Shown: one piece after another, positions 14,800 through 23,651 of the stretch
How the letters are laid out: each line of letters begins with the position of its first letter
How positions within the stretch are numbered: the stretch's first letter is position 1
Source: Vampirovibrionales bacterium
GTDB taxonomy: Bacteria > Cyanobacteriota > Vampirovibrionia > Vampirovibrionales > Vampirovibrionaceae
Length of the DNA: 64,000 nucleotides
Assembly: GCA_016712355.1 (NCBI GenBank)
Contig: JADJRF010000005.1
Coordinates: 1,860,001-1,924,000 of the forward strand
Direction: 5' to 3'
Notes under the pieces: generated by a model
What the model was told of the DNA's origin: nothing
The model's database searches: none
What the model saw: the letters and a program-made list of their open reading frames with translations, nothing else
Translations under genes and position numbers: made by a program

Positions 14800-16757
14800 T
14801 AGCGCGCCTGACCTTCACCCGTGGCGGCGTCGGCCTGCGGCTGAATCCAGATGGATTCCAGATTATGCTCAATCCCGCCCAGCGGCGTGGGCCGGACGTT
14901 CTGGAGCCGATCGCGCACGGCGATAAAGCGATACGGCGACACCAGATAAATAAACGGGACCTGATCGGCGACGATTTGCTGATAGCGGTTGTAAATGGAT
15001 TTTCGCTCTGCGGGATCGATGGTCTGCGCGCCTTTTTCAAACAGGTCGTCGATTTCTTTTTCCCACGGGAAGCGGTCGGCGAGGTCAATTTTGCCGGTTT
15101 TCGGGTTCTTGATGCGCTGATTAAACATGTGCAGGGCCCCGTCGCTGCGCCAGACGTTGACGCCATCGTGCGGCTCCAGCGGACTGCCGCCGCCCAGCCC
15201 CAGAATCACCGCATCCCACTGGCCGGAATCCAGTCGGGTGGTCAGCACGTTGAAATCAATCGGTTTTAACTGCGCCTGAATGCCTAATTCCGCCAGATCG
15301 CCCACGATGCTGTTGCCCATGGCCTCGCGCAGCTCGTTGCCGACGTTGGTGATCAGCTCAAAGACGACCGGATGATTCTGCGCGTCTTGCAGCTTGCCCG
15401 ACGCATCCCAGTGGAATCCGGCGGATTGCAGCAATTGCCGGGCCTTTTGGAGATCCTGCGGGTGGCCTTGCGCGAGCGTTTCGTTGAGAAAAGGCGAGGC
15501 GAGCGATTCGGCCGTAAATGACGGCTGCGCCAATCCCTTAAAGATATTACTGGCGATATCGCTGCGATTAATCGCCCAGTCAACGGCCTGGCGAAACCCC
15601 TGTTGCGCAAACCAGCGCGCGCGAACGGGATCGTTCGCCGGGCGGCCGGTCGTGGGATCGGGCCGCGCGCTGAGGTTGAACATCAGAAACTGCTTGCCTT
15701 CGCTGGGGCCCAGATTGTACATCGTAAAGCCGGGGCGTTTTAAGCGGCGCACATGGGCGACATACTGCGGATCCACCCCGTAGACGTCCATCTTGCCCTG
15801 CTCAAAGCTCAGGACGAGGTTGTTGCTGTCTGAGACAAAACTGGTGACATAGCGCTCAAGATAAGGCAGCGGCGCACCATTGGCGTCACGCATAGCGAAA
15901 TACGGATTCCGCTTGAACGTCACGCGCTGCATACTGGGCTCGTAGCGCTCCAGCACCCACATGCCCGACGAAATAAAGCGTTCCGGATGCTGGGCGGCCT
16001 CGTCGTTGCCCCATGCGGCGTTAAAGGCCTTTTCGCCGCCCTTGCGCACAATCGGGCCAAAGTAATGCTCGGGCGCGATTTCATAGCCGAGTCGGCGGAT
16101 AAACGGCGCAAAGGGTTTCGCGGTCTTAAACTCAATCGTCAGCGGATCAATCGCCCGGACTTCGGGGAATTTGCCTTCGAGCATCACCAGATCGCGCAAG
16201 CTCGCGTTGCCCAGACCCGGGCGGATGATCTCGTTCCAGGTAAAAACCACGTCGCTCGATGTGAGCGGCTTGCCGTCCGACCAGCGCAGCCCTTTGCGCA
16301 GGGTGACGCGATACGTGAGGCGATCGGGCAGGGTCTCGACCGACTTGGCCAGCCACGGAATCACGCCGCCGCTGCCGGGATCGATGGTAATAAGCCCCGA
16401 CGTGATCTTGGCGCCCATGCTCGAGGACGTGCCGTCTTTGCTGACCCACGGATTAAACGTCTTGGGGCCGTTGCCGATCGACGCGTCCAGAAACGTCCCG
16501 CCCGGCTGGCCCACGGGATCGCGTGAAATCAGATATTCGACGCCTGCGATTTCGCGAATGGCGTACAGGCCGAAGGCCTCCTGCTTGAGGGGAATCTCAA
16601 CGATGGGACGATCGATTGACACGCTGACGCGCGGCGACGCGTCGGGGGCGGTCTCTTGTTGAGGCGGCTTGCAAGCGGCCAGCGTCAGGGGCAGGGCGAG
16701 CGTCAGGGCCAGCAGTCCCGCCATGAAGGGGGGGGCGGGGGGCGCACATGCTTTCAT
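14799..16757 (-). CDS. Oligopeptide-type ABC transporter binding lipoprotein (SBP family 5)
   Basis: This encodes 652 residues. A signal peptide ends in a lipobox, LTLAAC, about residue 28, so the protein should be lipid-anchored. The body is a family 5 solute-binding fold: a GTFLDASIGNGPKTFNPWVS opening, LRWSDGKPLTSSDVVFTW, YEIAPEHYFGP and a C-terminal YLVSPYRFIAVRD. It is longer than OppA (about 540). No permease or ATPase genes are adjacent. The ATG at 16757 is preceded by GAGAGGA. It heads the minus-strand group with the Nudix hydrolase and the glycan genes. Confidence 0.9.
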   Translation of the reverse strand: MKACAPPAPPFMAGLLALTLALPLTLAACKPPQQETAPDASPRVSVSIDRPIVEIPLKQEAFGLYAIREIAGVEYLISRDPVGQPGGTFLDASIGNGPKTFNPWVSKDGTSSSMGAKITSGLITIDPGSGGVIPWLAKSVETLPDRLTYRVTLRKGLRWSDGKPLTSSDVVFTWNEIIRPGLGNASLRDLVMLEGKFPEVRAIDPLTIEFKTAKPFAPFIRRLGYEIAPEHYFGPIVRKGGEKAFNAAWGNDEAAQHPERFISSGMWVLERYEPSMQRVTFKRNPYFAMRDANGAPLPYLERYVTSFVSDSNNLVLSFEQGKMDVYGVDPQYVAHVRRLKRPGFTMYNLGPSEGKQFLMFNLSARPDPTTGRPANDPVRARWFAQQGFRQAVDWAINRSDIASNIFKGLAQPSFTAESLASPFLNETLAQGHPQDLQKARQLLQSAGFHWDASGKLQDAQNHPVVFELITNVGNELREAMGNSIVGDLAELGIQAQLKPIDFNVLTTRLDSGQWDAVILGLGGGSPLEPHDGVNVWRSDGALHMFNQRIKNPKTGKIDLADRFPWEKEIDDLFEKGAQTIDPAERKSIYNRYQQIVADQVPFIYLVSPYRFIAVRDRLQNVRPTPLGGIEHNLESIWIQPQADAATGEGQAR

Positions 16758-16844
16758 CAGGACCGTCCTCTCTCTTGGATATTTTTCTGGGGGCTTGTTC
16801 TGGCGAGATTGTCTGCTCTGTGGATCGTCTTTCAGGGCCGTTAT

Positions 16845-16850
16845 TATAAT
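16845..16850 (+). promoter_or_regulatory. TATAAT -10 element
   Basis: A perfect TATAAT lies upstream of the plus-strand gene at 16968 (or 16866). No good -35 hexamer is at the standard distance, so it is either weak or factor-dependent. Confidence 0.35.
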
Positions 16851-16967
16851 CCTGAGACGTCGCCAATGACAATCCATTCGCGCCCGCCGCGTTTATTGAT
16901 CCGGCATGGCCCTGACGCTCACTCTGACGCAGCGCCCCTCGCCGAACGCAACAACGGTTGTAACCTG

Positions 16968-18542
16968 ATGCCGATTTCCCCGCTGATGGGCGCCGCTTGC
17001 TCCGCGCCCCGATTTGGACATAACGATCTGGCGCCGACGCCTGTCCGGCATCGTCCGGCGGCAGAGCGCCTCAATTCCGCGACGCCCGCTCGCCGCTTGT
17101 GGCGACGCCTGTGGGATGCCGCCATCCGCTGGACGCGTCAGACGCTGGGCCTTTCGTCAGAAACCCGGGGCCAGATTCAGGCGAAAATGCGTCATCTGCA
17201 TCAAGAGCTGACGCTGACGCGTCATGCCCTCAGCGAAACCAATATGCTGCTGGATTCCATGCGCGACGACTGCTTCGAGCGCCGCATGGCCGCCGATTCG
17301 ATACAGGCGCTTCGCCTTAAGCGTTTGAAGCAGGCGCTTTCGCAGGCTCCGGCCTCGGACGATGGTCTTCCGCCCGCCAACGGCAAAAAAGCGCCCGGCG
17401 CCGAAGCGTCGCTGCGCATACTGACGCCTTCTACGCTCAATGCCGCGCCGCAAGCGACGTTTGAAAGCCCGGCCTTTGGCTTTAAACTGCTGGCGGCCGG
17501 GCAAACAGGCGATTTGACGATTCAGGGCCGTCCGACCGCGTATCAATCCACTCTCCAGCCGGAGTCTTCTCCGCAATGCGCGCTGGAGCGTCTGTCCTTC
17601 TGGACGAAAACCGACGCCGACGTCGCCGACACGCCGGGCCCTGACGCGCCGTTTACCGAACGCGACTTCTCCAACCTGATTCGCCATGAGAATATCCTCG
17701 GCTCGCTGAGCGATCAAGAGCTGGTGGACGTCATTCAGACGTTGCGCCCGATATGGGAGACCCGCACGGCAGGCGGCGCATCTGCCACATTATCGCGAGA
17801 CCCGCAACTGGCGGAATTTAACGCCGATCGCAGCGCCGCGCGCCTGCTGCTGAAAGGCGCCCTCTCGCTGGCGGAGAGCCGCCGTCTGGGAATGCCCTTT
17901 GAAGCCGGGCTCCTGGCCGATGCCGGCTTTAACGGCGACGACGACGCGCAAAACGCCCGCCAGACGCTTGCCAAAGAAGGCTTCGCTCTCTGCGCGCCGG
18001 GATTCCATGCGTTGGGCATGCCTGCTGCACAGACCTTCTGGCGCGATCGACTCGCGCGTCAGGCCGTCACGCCGACGCAGGAAGAAGAATTGCAATTGAG
18101 GCTTCTCAAATCGCTGGCGGCCTTTTACGCCCAGGGCCGCCATGTCGCGCCGCCCGCAGAGGCTGGCGCTGAAGAAACGGCCATCCGCCAGACCCCGATC
18201 CGCCTCTATACGCCTCAACGCGAACAGGATCCCGTCTCGGCTCTTGAAGAAACCGCCGCCGGTCGCAGCGTTATCTGGCTGGCGCGTCCGCTGATGCGTG
18301 CGGAATGCTTCGACGAAGCCGCCTCCAACGTGATAATGCGCCTCTCACAACGGGCTTCGCAACAAAAAGGCCGCCCACGGGCCAATGGCGTTTATCAGGC
18401 GCATCTGGAAGACGCTCTGCAGGGCCTGCGAAGCTGGGTGTCACAGATGCAGGGCGCGTTGGCCGGGCATTCCGCGCATTGGGCGCAACATCAGCGCTTG
18501 TCTGACTATCGGCTGCTATGGCGCCGTCTGGCCGACGATTGA
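16968..18542 (+). CDS. Large unknown protein with P-x-F-G N-terminal motif
   Basis: This encodes 524 residues from ATG 16968; an in-frame ATG at 16866 would add 34 residues. The N-terminus MPISPLMGAACSAPRFGHN carries the same P-x-F-G element found in the two secreted proteins at 9304 and 10280, but no hydrophobic signal follows. Residues about 45-120 are basic and helical, probably a coiled coil (QIQAKMRHLHQEL, LRLKRLKQALS). The rest is soluble and Ala/Leu-rich with no motif I can name. It is single-gene, divergent from the lipoprotein gene. Function unknown. Confidence 0.7.
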   Translation: MPISPLMGAACSAPRFGHNDLAPTPVRHRPAAERLNSATPARRLWRRLWDAAIRWTRQTLGLSSETRGQIQAKMRHLHQELTLTRHALSETNMLLDSMRDDCFERRMAADSIQALRLKRLKQALSQAPASDDGLPPANGKKAPGAEASLRILTPSTLNAAPQATFESPAFGFKLLAAGQTGDLTIQGRPTAYQSTLQPESSPQCALERLSFWTKTDADVADTPGPDAPFTERDFSNLIRHENILGSLSDQELVDVIQTLRPIWETRTAGGASATLSRDPQLAEFNADRSAARLLLKGALSLAESRRLGMPFEAGLLADAGFNGDDDAQNARQTLAKEGFALCAPGFHALGMPAAQTFWRDRLARQAVTPTQEEELQLRLLKSLAAFYAQGRHVAPPAEAGAEETAIRQTPIRLYTPQREQDPVSALEETAAGRSVIWLARPLMRAECFDEAASNVIMRLSQRASQQKGRPRANGVYQAHLEDALQGLRSWVSQMQGALAGHSAHWAQHQRLSDYRLLWRRLADD

Positions 18543-18716
18543 AGATCCCCACTCGCGCGACCGATACGGATCGCAAGAAGGCGACCGTCCTGTCGCAACG
18601 TCTGAGGCGAACGTCTCAAGGACGAAATCTGGTCTAAAATAGAAGCGTCGGGCGGCCCTCTGGAGTTTTGAGCCCCTTTGCGCCCTGAGACCCCGCGTGA
18701 ACCAGAAGGCTCCTGA

Positions 18717-19799
18717 ATGCCGCCGTTCAAAAATCATTACGCCACCCTCGACTTGCCCGCCTTCTCGGGCGAAGAAGCCGTGAAATCTGCCTATCGACGT
18801 CTGGCGCGCAAGTTTCACCCGGATCTGAATAACGGCGATAAAAGCGCCGAGGAACGATTCAAGGCCATCAACGAGGCCTACGAAACGCTCAGCTCGCCCG
18901 ATAAGCGCATCAAGTACGACGCCGCGCTGGAACTCACGCTGAAACGTCGCGCCCCTGAAACGCCGCCGCCTCCCAAAGCCGCCGAGAAAAAACAGCCGCC
19001 CCCCCCGCCGCCGCCTCAGGCGGCAAAAAAGCCGCCGCCGTCTTCCTCTTCTTCTGCGTCCTCCTCTTCGGGATCATCTAAAGAAAAGGCCGACACGCAC
19101 ACGGTCGGCATTAACGAACTCTTCGAGAACTTCCTGAAGAAGGCCGCCGCTCCGCCGCCGCAAGCCAAAGCCCCCAGGTCCTCGCGCCCCGCCGCAGAGC
19201 CCCGGCGCGGCGAGGATATTTCTGTCGAGACGCCGATTTTTCCGCACGAGGCCGAAAGCGGCGTGATCAAACCGGTGCATGCCCAACACGTCGAAACCTG
19301 CCGCCGATGCAGCGGCACCGGCAAGCTCAACGGCGTGAGCTGCCCGGCCTGCGGCGGCGAAAAATCCGTTTCGCGCACGCAAAAGCTCGAGGTTCGCATC
19401 CCGCCGGGGGTAAAAACCGGCTCCAAGGTCCGCGTCGCCGGTGAAGGCGGCAAGGGCCGCGACGGCGGCGAAAACGGCGATCTTTATCTAATCATCAAAG
19501 TCACAGCCGACCCCGGACTGCGCGTCGAGGGCGCGGATGTCTACTACACGCTGTCTCTCAGCATTCCCCAGGCGGTGCTGGGCGCAGAAATCGATGTTCC
19601 GACGCTGGACGGGCTGGTAAAGCTTTCTATTCCGCCGCGCACGCCGCACGGCAAAACGCTGCGCATGAAGGGCCGAGGCGCGCCTAACAGCGGCGGGCGC
19701 GGCGATCAGCTCGTCACCATTGCGATTGCCATGCCCGAGAAACTCTCGCCCAAGGCGCTCGCCTTATATCAGGCGCTGGCCGACCTGCGCGACGGCTAA
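18717..19799 (+). CDS. DnaJ-like co-chaperone with a single zinc centre
   Basis: This encodes 360 residues. An N-terminal J domain has HPD at 34-36 and should stimulate Hsp70 ATPase. A long Pro- then Ser-rich linker (about 83-125) replaces the Gly/Phe region. The Cys-rich part has only two motifs, Cys195-x2-Cys198 and Cys209-x2-Cys212, instead of the four of DnaJ, enough for one zinc ion. The C-terminal peptide-binding domains are complete (PPGVKTGSKVRVAGEG, GDLYL, PTLDG). It is between DnaJ and zinc-free CbpA in design. AGAAGG precedes the ATG. dnaK is 6 kb away on the other strand. Confidence 0.9.
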   Translation: MPPFKNHYATLDLPAFSGEEAVKSAYRRLARKFHPDLNNGDKSAEERFKAINEAYETLSSPDKRIKYDAALELTLKRRAPETPPPPKAAEKKQPPPPPPPQAAKKPPPSSSSSASSSSGSSKEKADTHTVGINELFENFLKKAAAPPPQAKAPRSSRPAAEPRRGEDISVETPIFPHEAESGVIKPVHAQHVETCRRCSGTGKLNGVSCPACGGEKSVSRTQKLEVRIPPGVKTGSKVRVAGEGGKGRDGGENGDLYLIIKVTADPGLRVEGADVYYTLSLSIPQAVLGAEIDVPTLDGLVKLSIPPRTPHGKTLRMKGRGAPNSGGRGDQLVTIAIAMPEKLSPKALALYQALADLRDG

Positions 19800-19814
19800 G
19801 CCCTGCTTCTGAGC

Positions 19815-20288
19815 TTAAATATAGCCGTAGGCGTCTTCCGTCGACGCGGCGTCGTCCTGAGTCGCCTTGCTTTCGGCGGCGTTCCAGCTCACGCCCAGAG
19901 CCAGCAGCGTCAGGGCAATCACGCCAATCCCCGCCAGATTAAGCCCGCTCAGCGACACGGCGGCGATTTTAAAGCCCAGCCGCTGCCGGGGCCGAAACAG
20001 ACTCCAGACGCCCAGCCCCAGGCCGAGTAACGTCAAGCTGAACGCAGAGGGCAGGCACACGATGGCAAAAAACAGCGCCCACCCGGATTCTTTCACCATC
20101 AGCAGCATGACCACGAGCATAAACGTGAGCAGCCCGGTATTGGCCGCAAGGCATCCAATTCCCAGGCTGAGCATCCCCAAGCGCGAATGCCGGGGCGCGT
20201 CGGCCACCACGCCCAGCGACGGCGCGCGCGAAGCGGCGGTATATCCGGGATCTGAAATCGACGGGGGGATCGATTGAGGGGCTGCCAT
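19815..20288 (-). CDS. Small membrane protein, unknown
   Basis: This encodes 157 residues. A polar Pro/Ser-rich N-terminus of about 35 residues is followed by three hydrophobic segments (about 38-62, 68-94, 104-130) and a short acidic tail. This general design recalls DUF4190-type proteins, but no diagnostic motif is present. GCGGAG lies eight bases before the ATG at 20288. It sits 76 bases downstream of nothing on its own strand except uppS, whose stop is at 20365 and which could share its transcript. Confidence 0.65.
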   Translation of the reverse strand: MAAPQSIPPSISDPGYTAASRAPSLGVVADAPRHSRLGMLSLGIGCLAANTGLLTFMLVVMLLMVKESGWALFFAIVCLPSAFSLTLLGLGLGVWSLFRPRQRLGFKIAAVSLSGLNLAGIGVIALTLLALGVSWNAAESKATQDDAASTEDAYGYI

Positions 20289-20364
20289 GATGCTCCGCCT
20301 GTCTCCGTAAGGGCGCTCTCTGCTAGCCTGTCGACAGGAGGCCCTCAAACTTGAGCGGCGTCCA

Positions 20365-21162
20365 TCATCCCCCGTAGCGGCGTTCCCGGCGGGCGTAGGC
20401 CAGCAGCGCGCGATTCAATTCCACCGGCGAGAAATCGGGCCACAGCGCCTCACTCGCGTAGAATTCGGCATAAGCGGCCTGCCAGAGCAAAAAATTACTC
20501 AGCCGGGATTCTCCCGCCGTGCGGATGACGAGATCCGGGTCCGGCGCCCCGGCCGTGGTAAGCGCCGCGCTCAGGTCGTCTTCGCCGATGACTTGCGGCG
20601 ACAGCTCGCCTTGCGCCGCGCGTTGGGCCAGCGCGCGAGCGGCGGCGACGATTTCCGCGCGTCCGCCGTAGTTGACGGCCACTTGCAGCAACAGCCCATT
20701 GTTCTGCCCGGTTTTGGCCTCACTGGCGCGCATCGCATCGCCCAGATCGGGCGAAAAGGCCGCCAGATCGCCGATAAAGCGTAATCTCACGTTCTGCGTC
20801 GCCAGACGATCGACTTCTGCCGCAATGGTCTTCAAAAAGAGGCCCATCAAGCCGGAGACTTCCTGCGGGTCGCGGCGCCAGTTTTCGGTGGAAAACGCAT
20901 AGGCCGTCAGCGCCTGCAATCCGACGGCGCCCGCATGCTCAACGATGCGCTTAAAAGCCAGAACGCCTTCGCCATGCCCGGCCAGCGTCGGCAAATGGCG
21001 GCGCTTGGCCCATCGTCGATTCCCATCCATAATGACGGCGACGTGGCGAATATTCAGGGCGGCTGTCAGCCGGGTCATCGCCTCAACAGAGAGCGCCTCA
21101 GGGTCCTTCCAGAAGGCGTCTTCCAGAGGCGGCGACAAATTCAGGGGCGATTGGGCGGGCAT
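20365..21162 (-). CDS. uppS: Isoprenyl (undecaprenyl) diphosphate synthase
   Basis: This encodes 265 residues. It makes the C55 carrier lipid for peptidoglycan, LPS and other glycans by cis-condensation of isopentenyl diphosphate onto farnesyl diphosphate. VAVIMDGNRRWAK holds catalytic Asp46, followed by GHGEGV, AFSTENWRR and the C-terminal LVIRTAGESRLSNFLLWQ and FYASEALWPDF substrate blocks. The residues before 38 are an unconserved extension. ATG 21162 is chosen over the upstream starts, which lie in the rplI promoter region. Confidence 0.96.
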   Translation of the reverse strand: MPAQSPLNLSPPLEDAFWKDPEALSVEAMTRLTAALNIRHVAVIMDGNRRWAKRRHLPTLAGHGEGVLAFKRIVEHAGAVGLQALTAYAFSTENWRRDPQEVSGLMGLFLKTIAAEVDRLATQNVRLRFIGDLAAFSPDLGDAMRASEAKTGQNNGLLLQVAVNYGGRAEIVAAARALAQRAAQGELSPQVIGEDDLSAALTTAGAPDPDLVIRTAGESRLSNFLLWQAAYAEFYASEALWPDFSPVELNRALLAYARRERRYGG

Positions 21163-21268
21163 GCGACAGGGGGCTCCATCCGGGTTTAAAATCCGGTCAA
21201 CTATCATCGCGTTAAAAACAGGGGACAGGCGGCTATTATAGCCAAAATGCGCGCGTAAGGCCGCCGCT

Positions 21269-21296
21269 TTGACACGCACGATTGCCTATGTATGAT
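21269..21296 (+). promoter_or_regulatory. Sigma-70 promoter of rplI
   Basis: A perfect TTGACA (21269-21274), a 16-base spacer and TATGAT (21291-21296) predict transcription from about 21303, 31 bases before the rplI ATG. Confidence 0.8.
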
Positions 21297-21333
21297 AGTA
21301 AGCTCGACCTGACCTGTGGAGACGCTCTGTTTT

Positions 21334-21852
21334 ATGAAAGTGATTCTGACCAAAGACGTAGACGCCCTGGGCGATAGCGGCGACGTGCTGGCGGTAGCCG
21401 ACGGTTACGCCCGCAATTATCTCTTCCCCAAAAAACTGGCCATCGTCGCCACCGAAGGGTCGATGAAAGACTTGCAGGCCCGCATTGAGCGCATCCGCGC
21501 CAAGGCCGAGAAAAAGCAGAAAGAAGATCAACACAAGGCCGACATCGTTACCGCCATCGAAACCATCGCGCTGGAAGCCAACGCCAGCGACACCGGCAAG
21601 CTCTACGGCGCGATTACCACCAAAGAGTTATCGCGCATCCTGCACGAAAAGTCTGGCCTGCTGGTTGAGCGCAAACAGCTCAACGTCAACGCCCCCATTA
21701 ATCGCGTGGGCGAATACACGCTGTACGTCAAGTTTTCTTCTAAGGTCAGCGCATCGGTCGCCGTCGTGGTGCGTCCCATCGCCAGCGCCGAGCCGCCTGC
21801 CCCGGCTCTCTACAACGAAGCCGATTACGCCGATCAGGACGACGATCGCTAG
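21334..21852 (+). CDS. rplI: 50S ribosomal protein L9
   Basis: This encodes 172 residues, about 20 more than typical L9, because of an acidic C-terminal tail ending YADQDDDR. The N-terminal globular domain (MKVILTKDVDALGDSGDVLAVADGYARN) and the long central helix are standard. L9 binds 23S rRNA at the base of the L1 stalk. ATG 21334 follows a GGAG about 12 bases upstream. It stands alone here, without the usual rpsF-ssb-rpsR neighbours. Confidence 0.96.
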   Translation: MKVILTKDVDALGDSGDVLAVADGYARNYLFPKKLAIVATEGSMKDLQARIERIRAKAEKKQKEDQHKADIVTAIETIALEANASDTGKLYGAITTKELSRILHEKSGLLVERKQLNVNAPINRVGEYTLYVKFSSKVSASVAVVVRPIASAEPPAPALYNEADYADQDDDR

Positions 21853-21906
21853 ACGCGCGCCGCTGTTAAGAGCCTCATAAGCCCCCGATCGCGCAGTCGT
21901 CTGCCC

Positions 21907-23220
21907 CTAAACCAGCCCCGGCTGAAGCTTTTGCAAGCGCTGGCGAAAAGGCGCGGCTTTCTCGCTCTGGCCCTGCGACTCGTATAAAGCCGCCAATTGC
22001 GTCAGCGCGTTGAGATAGCCATCTTTATCGCGCAGCTCCTGAGCGTATTTCAGCGATTGCCGAAAGGCCCCGGCGGCCTGCGTCGTCTCGTTCTGCAAGC
22101 GATACGCTTCGCCCAGATTACTGTAGATATCGGGCAATAAATGGGGATCGCCCTGTTGCGAAGACGTATTGGCGTTGGCGGCGTCCTTGAACTGGGCGAT
22201 CGCCTCGACCAGTCGGCCTTGCCGCACGCTGACCATCCCGGCGTCGTTGAGAATGCGGCCCGTGAGTTTTCCGTTGCCCGATTCGCGCGAGGGGGCAAGC
22301 GCGCCCGCGTAATAGCTGGCCGCCTGCGCCAGTTCGTTGCGATCATCGTGAATCGCCCCGATCGCCGCCAGCGCGCGGGCCTGTTTTTCAATCTGCTGGG
22401 TTTCGATGAATTTATCCTGCGCGCGTTGATAGTAGCCGATCGCTTGATCACGTACAGCGGGATCGGCGCTGAGTTGCGCGGTTTTGCCCATGGCGTAAAG
22501 CGTTCTACCCGCCAGCGAGGCTTGCCCGTGGTCCTGGGCAATGGCGAGCGCCTGTTCAAAAGACGTCAGCGCAGATTCCGGCTGTCCTTGCGCGGCCAGC
22601 GTCTTGCCTGCGTCAAAGGCGTCTCGAAACCGGTTCTTATCGTCGGCGCTCAAGGCGCTGGTCCGTACGACCGTCGGTTTCGCCGCAGCGGGAGTCCCGT
22701 TCGCCGCAGAGCCAAGGCCTTGCGCACGCGACACCGTGAACGAATCGCCCGTGACGCCGCTGGCGGAAGGGGCGGCGGCGGTTTTGCGATAGTCAATGGT
22801 TTGCAGCAGCAGGGCGTCTACCCAGTCGCGCACCACGCGCGAGGGCTGTTCCAGTGTTTTGGCGATGTACGCGTCAACCGAGTCGGCGGCCGTTTTGAGC
22901 GACTGCTTGATAAACGGAACCGACGGATTGCTTTTGCTCGCCTGAAGGCTCACCGCGCGCAGATAGGCGTCGACTTCTTCGCGCAGCGGCTCATCGGCGC
23001 CCAAGGCGTTCATGGTGTTGCGGAAGTCATCCAGAATGGCGGTAATCGAAATCCCATTGCCGCGCGTCTGCTCGTGAACCGTGGCCAACGTCGCAGACGG
23101 CGCGCTTGCGCTGGCGAGTCCCGCGCCGGCGCCCTCATCGGAGGCGGCGGCGCTTTTACGCTTGTCGCCGGAGCCGGTAAACACCGGCGGCAGATAATAG
23201 CCATACACCCGTGAGGCCAT
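21907..23220 (-). CDS. Tetratricopeptide-repeat protein
   Basis: This encodes 437 residues. The N-terminal half (1-190) is low-complexity at the start and then helical, without signal peptide. From about residue 205 to 430 there are five or six TPR-like helix pairs (for example FDAGKTLAAQGQPESALTSF and YSNLGEAYRLQNETTQAAGA). TPR solenoids bind proteins, and no enzymatic motif is present. The partner is not evident from the neighbours, which are rplI and an unknown secreted protein. It starts MASRVYGYYLPP at ATG 23220. A structured element lies 50-135 bases upstream and could be its leader. Confidence 0.8.
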   Translation of the reverse strand: MASRVYGYYLPPVFTGSGDKRKSAAASDEGAGAGLASASAPSATLATVHEQTRGNGISITAILDDFRNTMNALGADEPLREEVDAYLRAVSLQASKSNPSVPFIKQSLKTAADSVDAYIAKTLEQPSRVVRDWVDALLLQTIDYRKTAAAPSASGVTGDSFTVSRAQGLGSAANGTPAAAKPTVVRTSALSADDKNRFRDAFDAGKTLAAQGQPESALTSFEQALAIAQDHGQASLAGRTLYAMGKTAQLSADPAVRDQAIGYYQRAQDKFIETQQIEKQARALAAIGAIHDDRNELAQAASYYAGALAPSRESGNGKLTGRILNDAGMVSVRQGRLVEAIAQFKDAANANTSSQQGDPHLLPDIYSNLGEAYRLQNETTQAAGAFRQSLKYAQELRDKDGYLNALTQLAALYESQGQSEKAAPFRQRLQKLQPGLV

Positions 23221-23270
23221 GCGCGCGCTTACTTCCCGTCGTCTCAGCGAAACCCCTCAGCCTCCCGCAA

Positions 23271-23356
23271 GAAGCAGTGGATCTATCAGCGTGTCGACCT
23301 CTCCAGTCGAAACTGGAGGCTTTTCGACCCTCAATCCACCGCCCGAAGGATGCTTC
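23271..23356. ncRNA. Nested four-stem element, RNA candidate
   Basis: Four nested inverted repeats share one axis: 23271-23276/23351-23356 (GAAGCA/TGCTTC), 23277-23282/23334-23339 (GTGGAT/ATCCAC), 23293-23297/23324-23328 (GTCGA/TCGAC) and 23301-23307/23312-23318 (CTCCAGT/ACTGGAG, CGAA loop). It does not fold as a tRNA and lacks the SRP RNA signature. It could be a small RNA on either strand or the leader of the minus-strand TPR gene. The rest of the 430-base gap holds only a weak promoter-like pair (TTGTGC 23496, TAGAAT 23518) before the next gene. Confidence 0.35.
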
Positions 23357-23651
23357 ACTCCACAGGATAATCAGTTTTCGAGGCCATGCAACATGGGGCG
23401 ATTTGTAGAAATCCCGCGCGCGGAGCTGGGCTGCCCGTCGCCAAGCGCTCGGCCTTCAGGACCTCATTTATCTCAAAATGGATCGCTCAGAAAGCTTGTG
23501 CGCAAGCGTTATTTTCATAGAATGTCATGATAAAAGCGCGATTTGACGACGTTTTTATGACGTTGAAATTACACGATTTAGGCCCCTTCGCCTTCTCCCC
23601 TTCACCTCCTCATGGCGGGGGCCGGGCTCAAGACGCCAGGAGATCCATCAC

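Noticed and set aside
23277..23340. A tRNA gene, because of GTGGAT..ATCCAC and a TTCGA-like loop
   Set aside because: No D-arm, anticodon arm or T-arm of correct size can be drawn; the stems nest along one axis instead.
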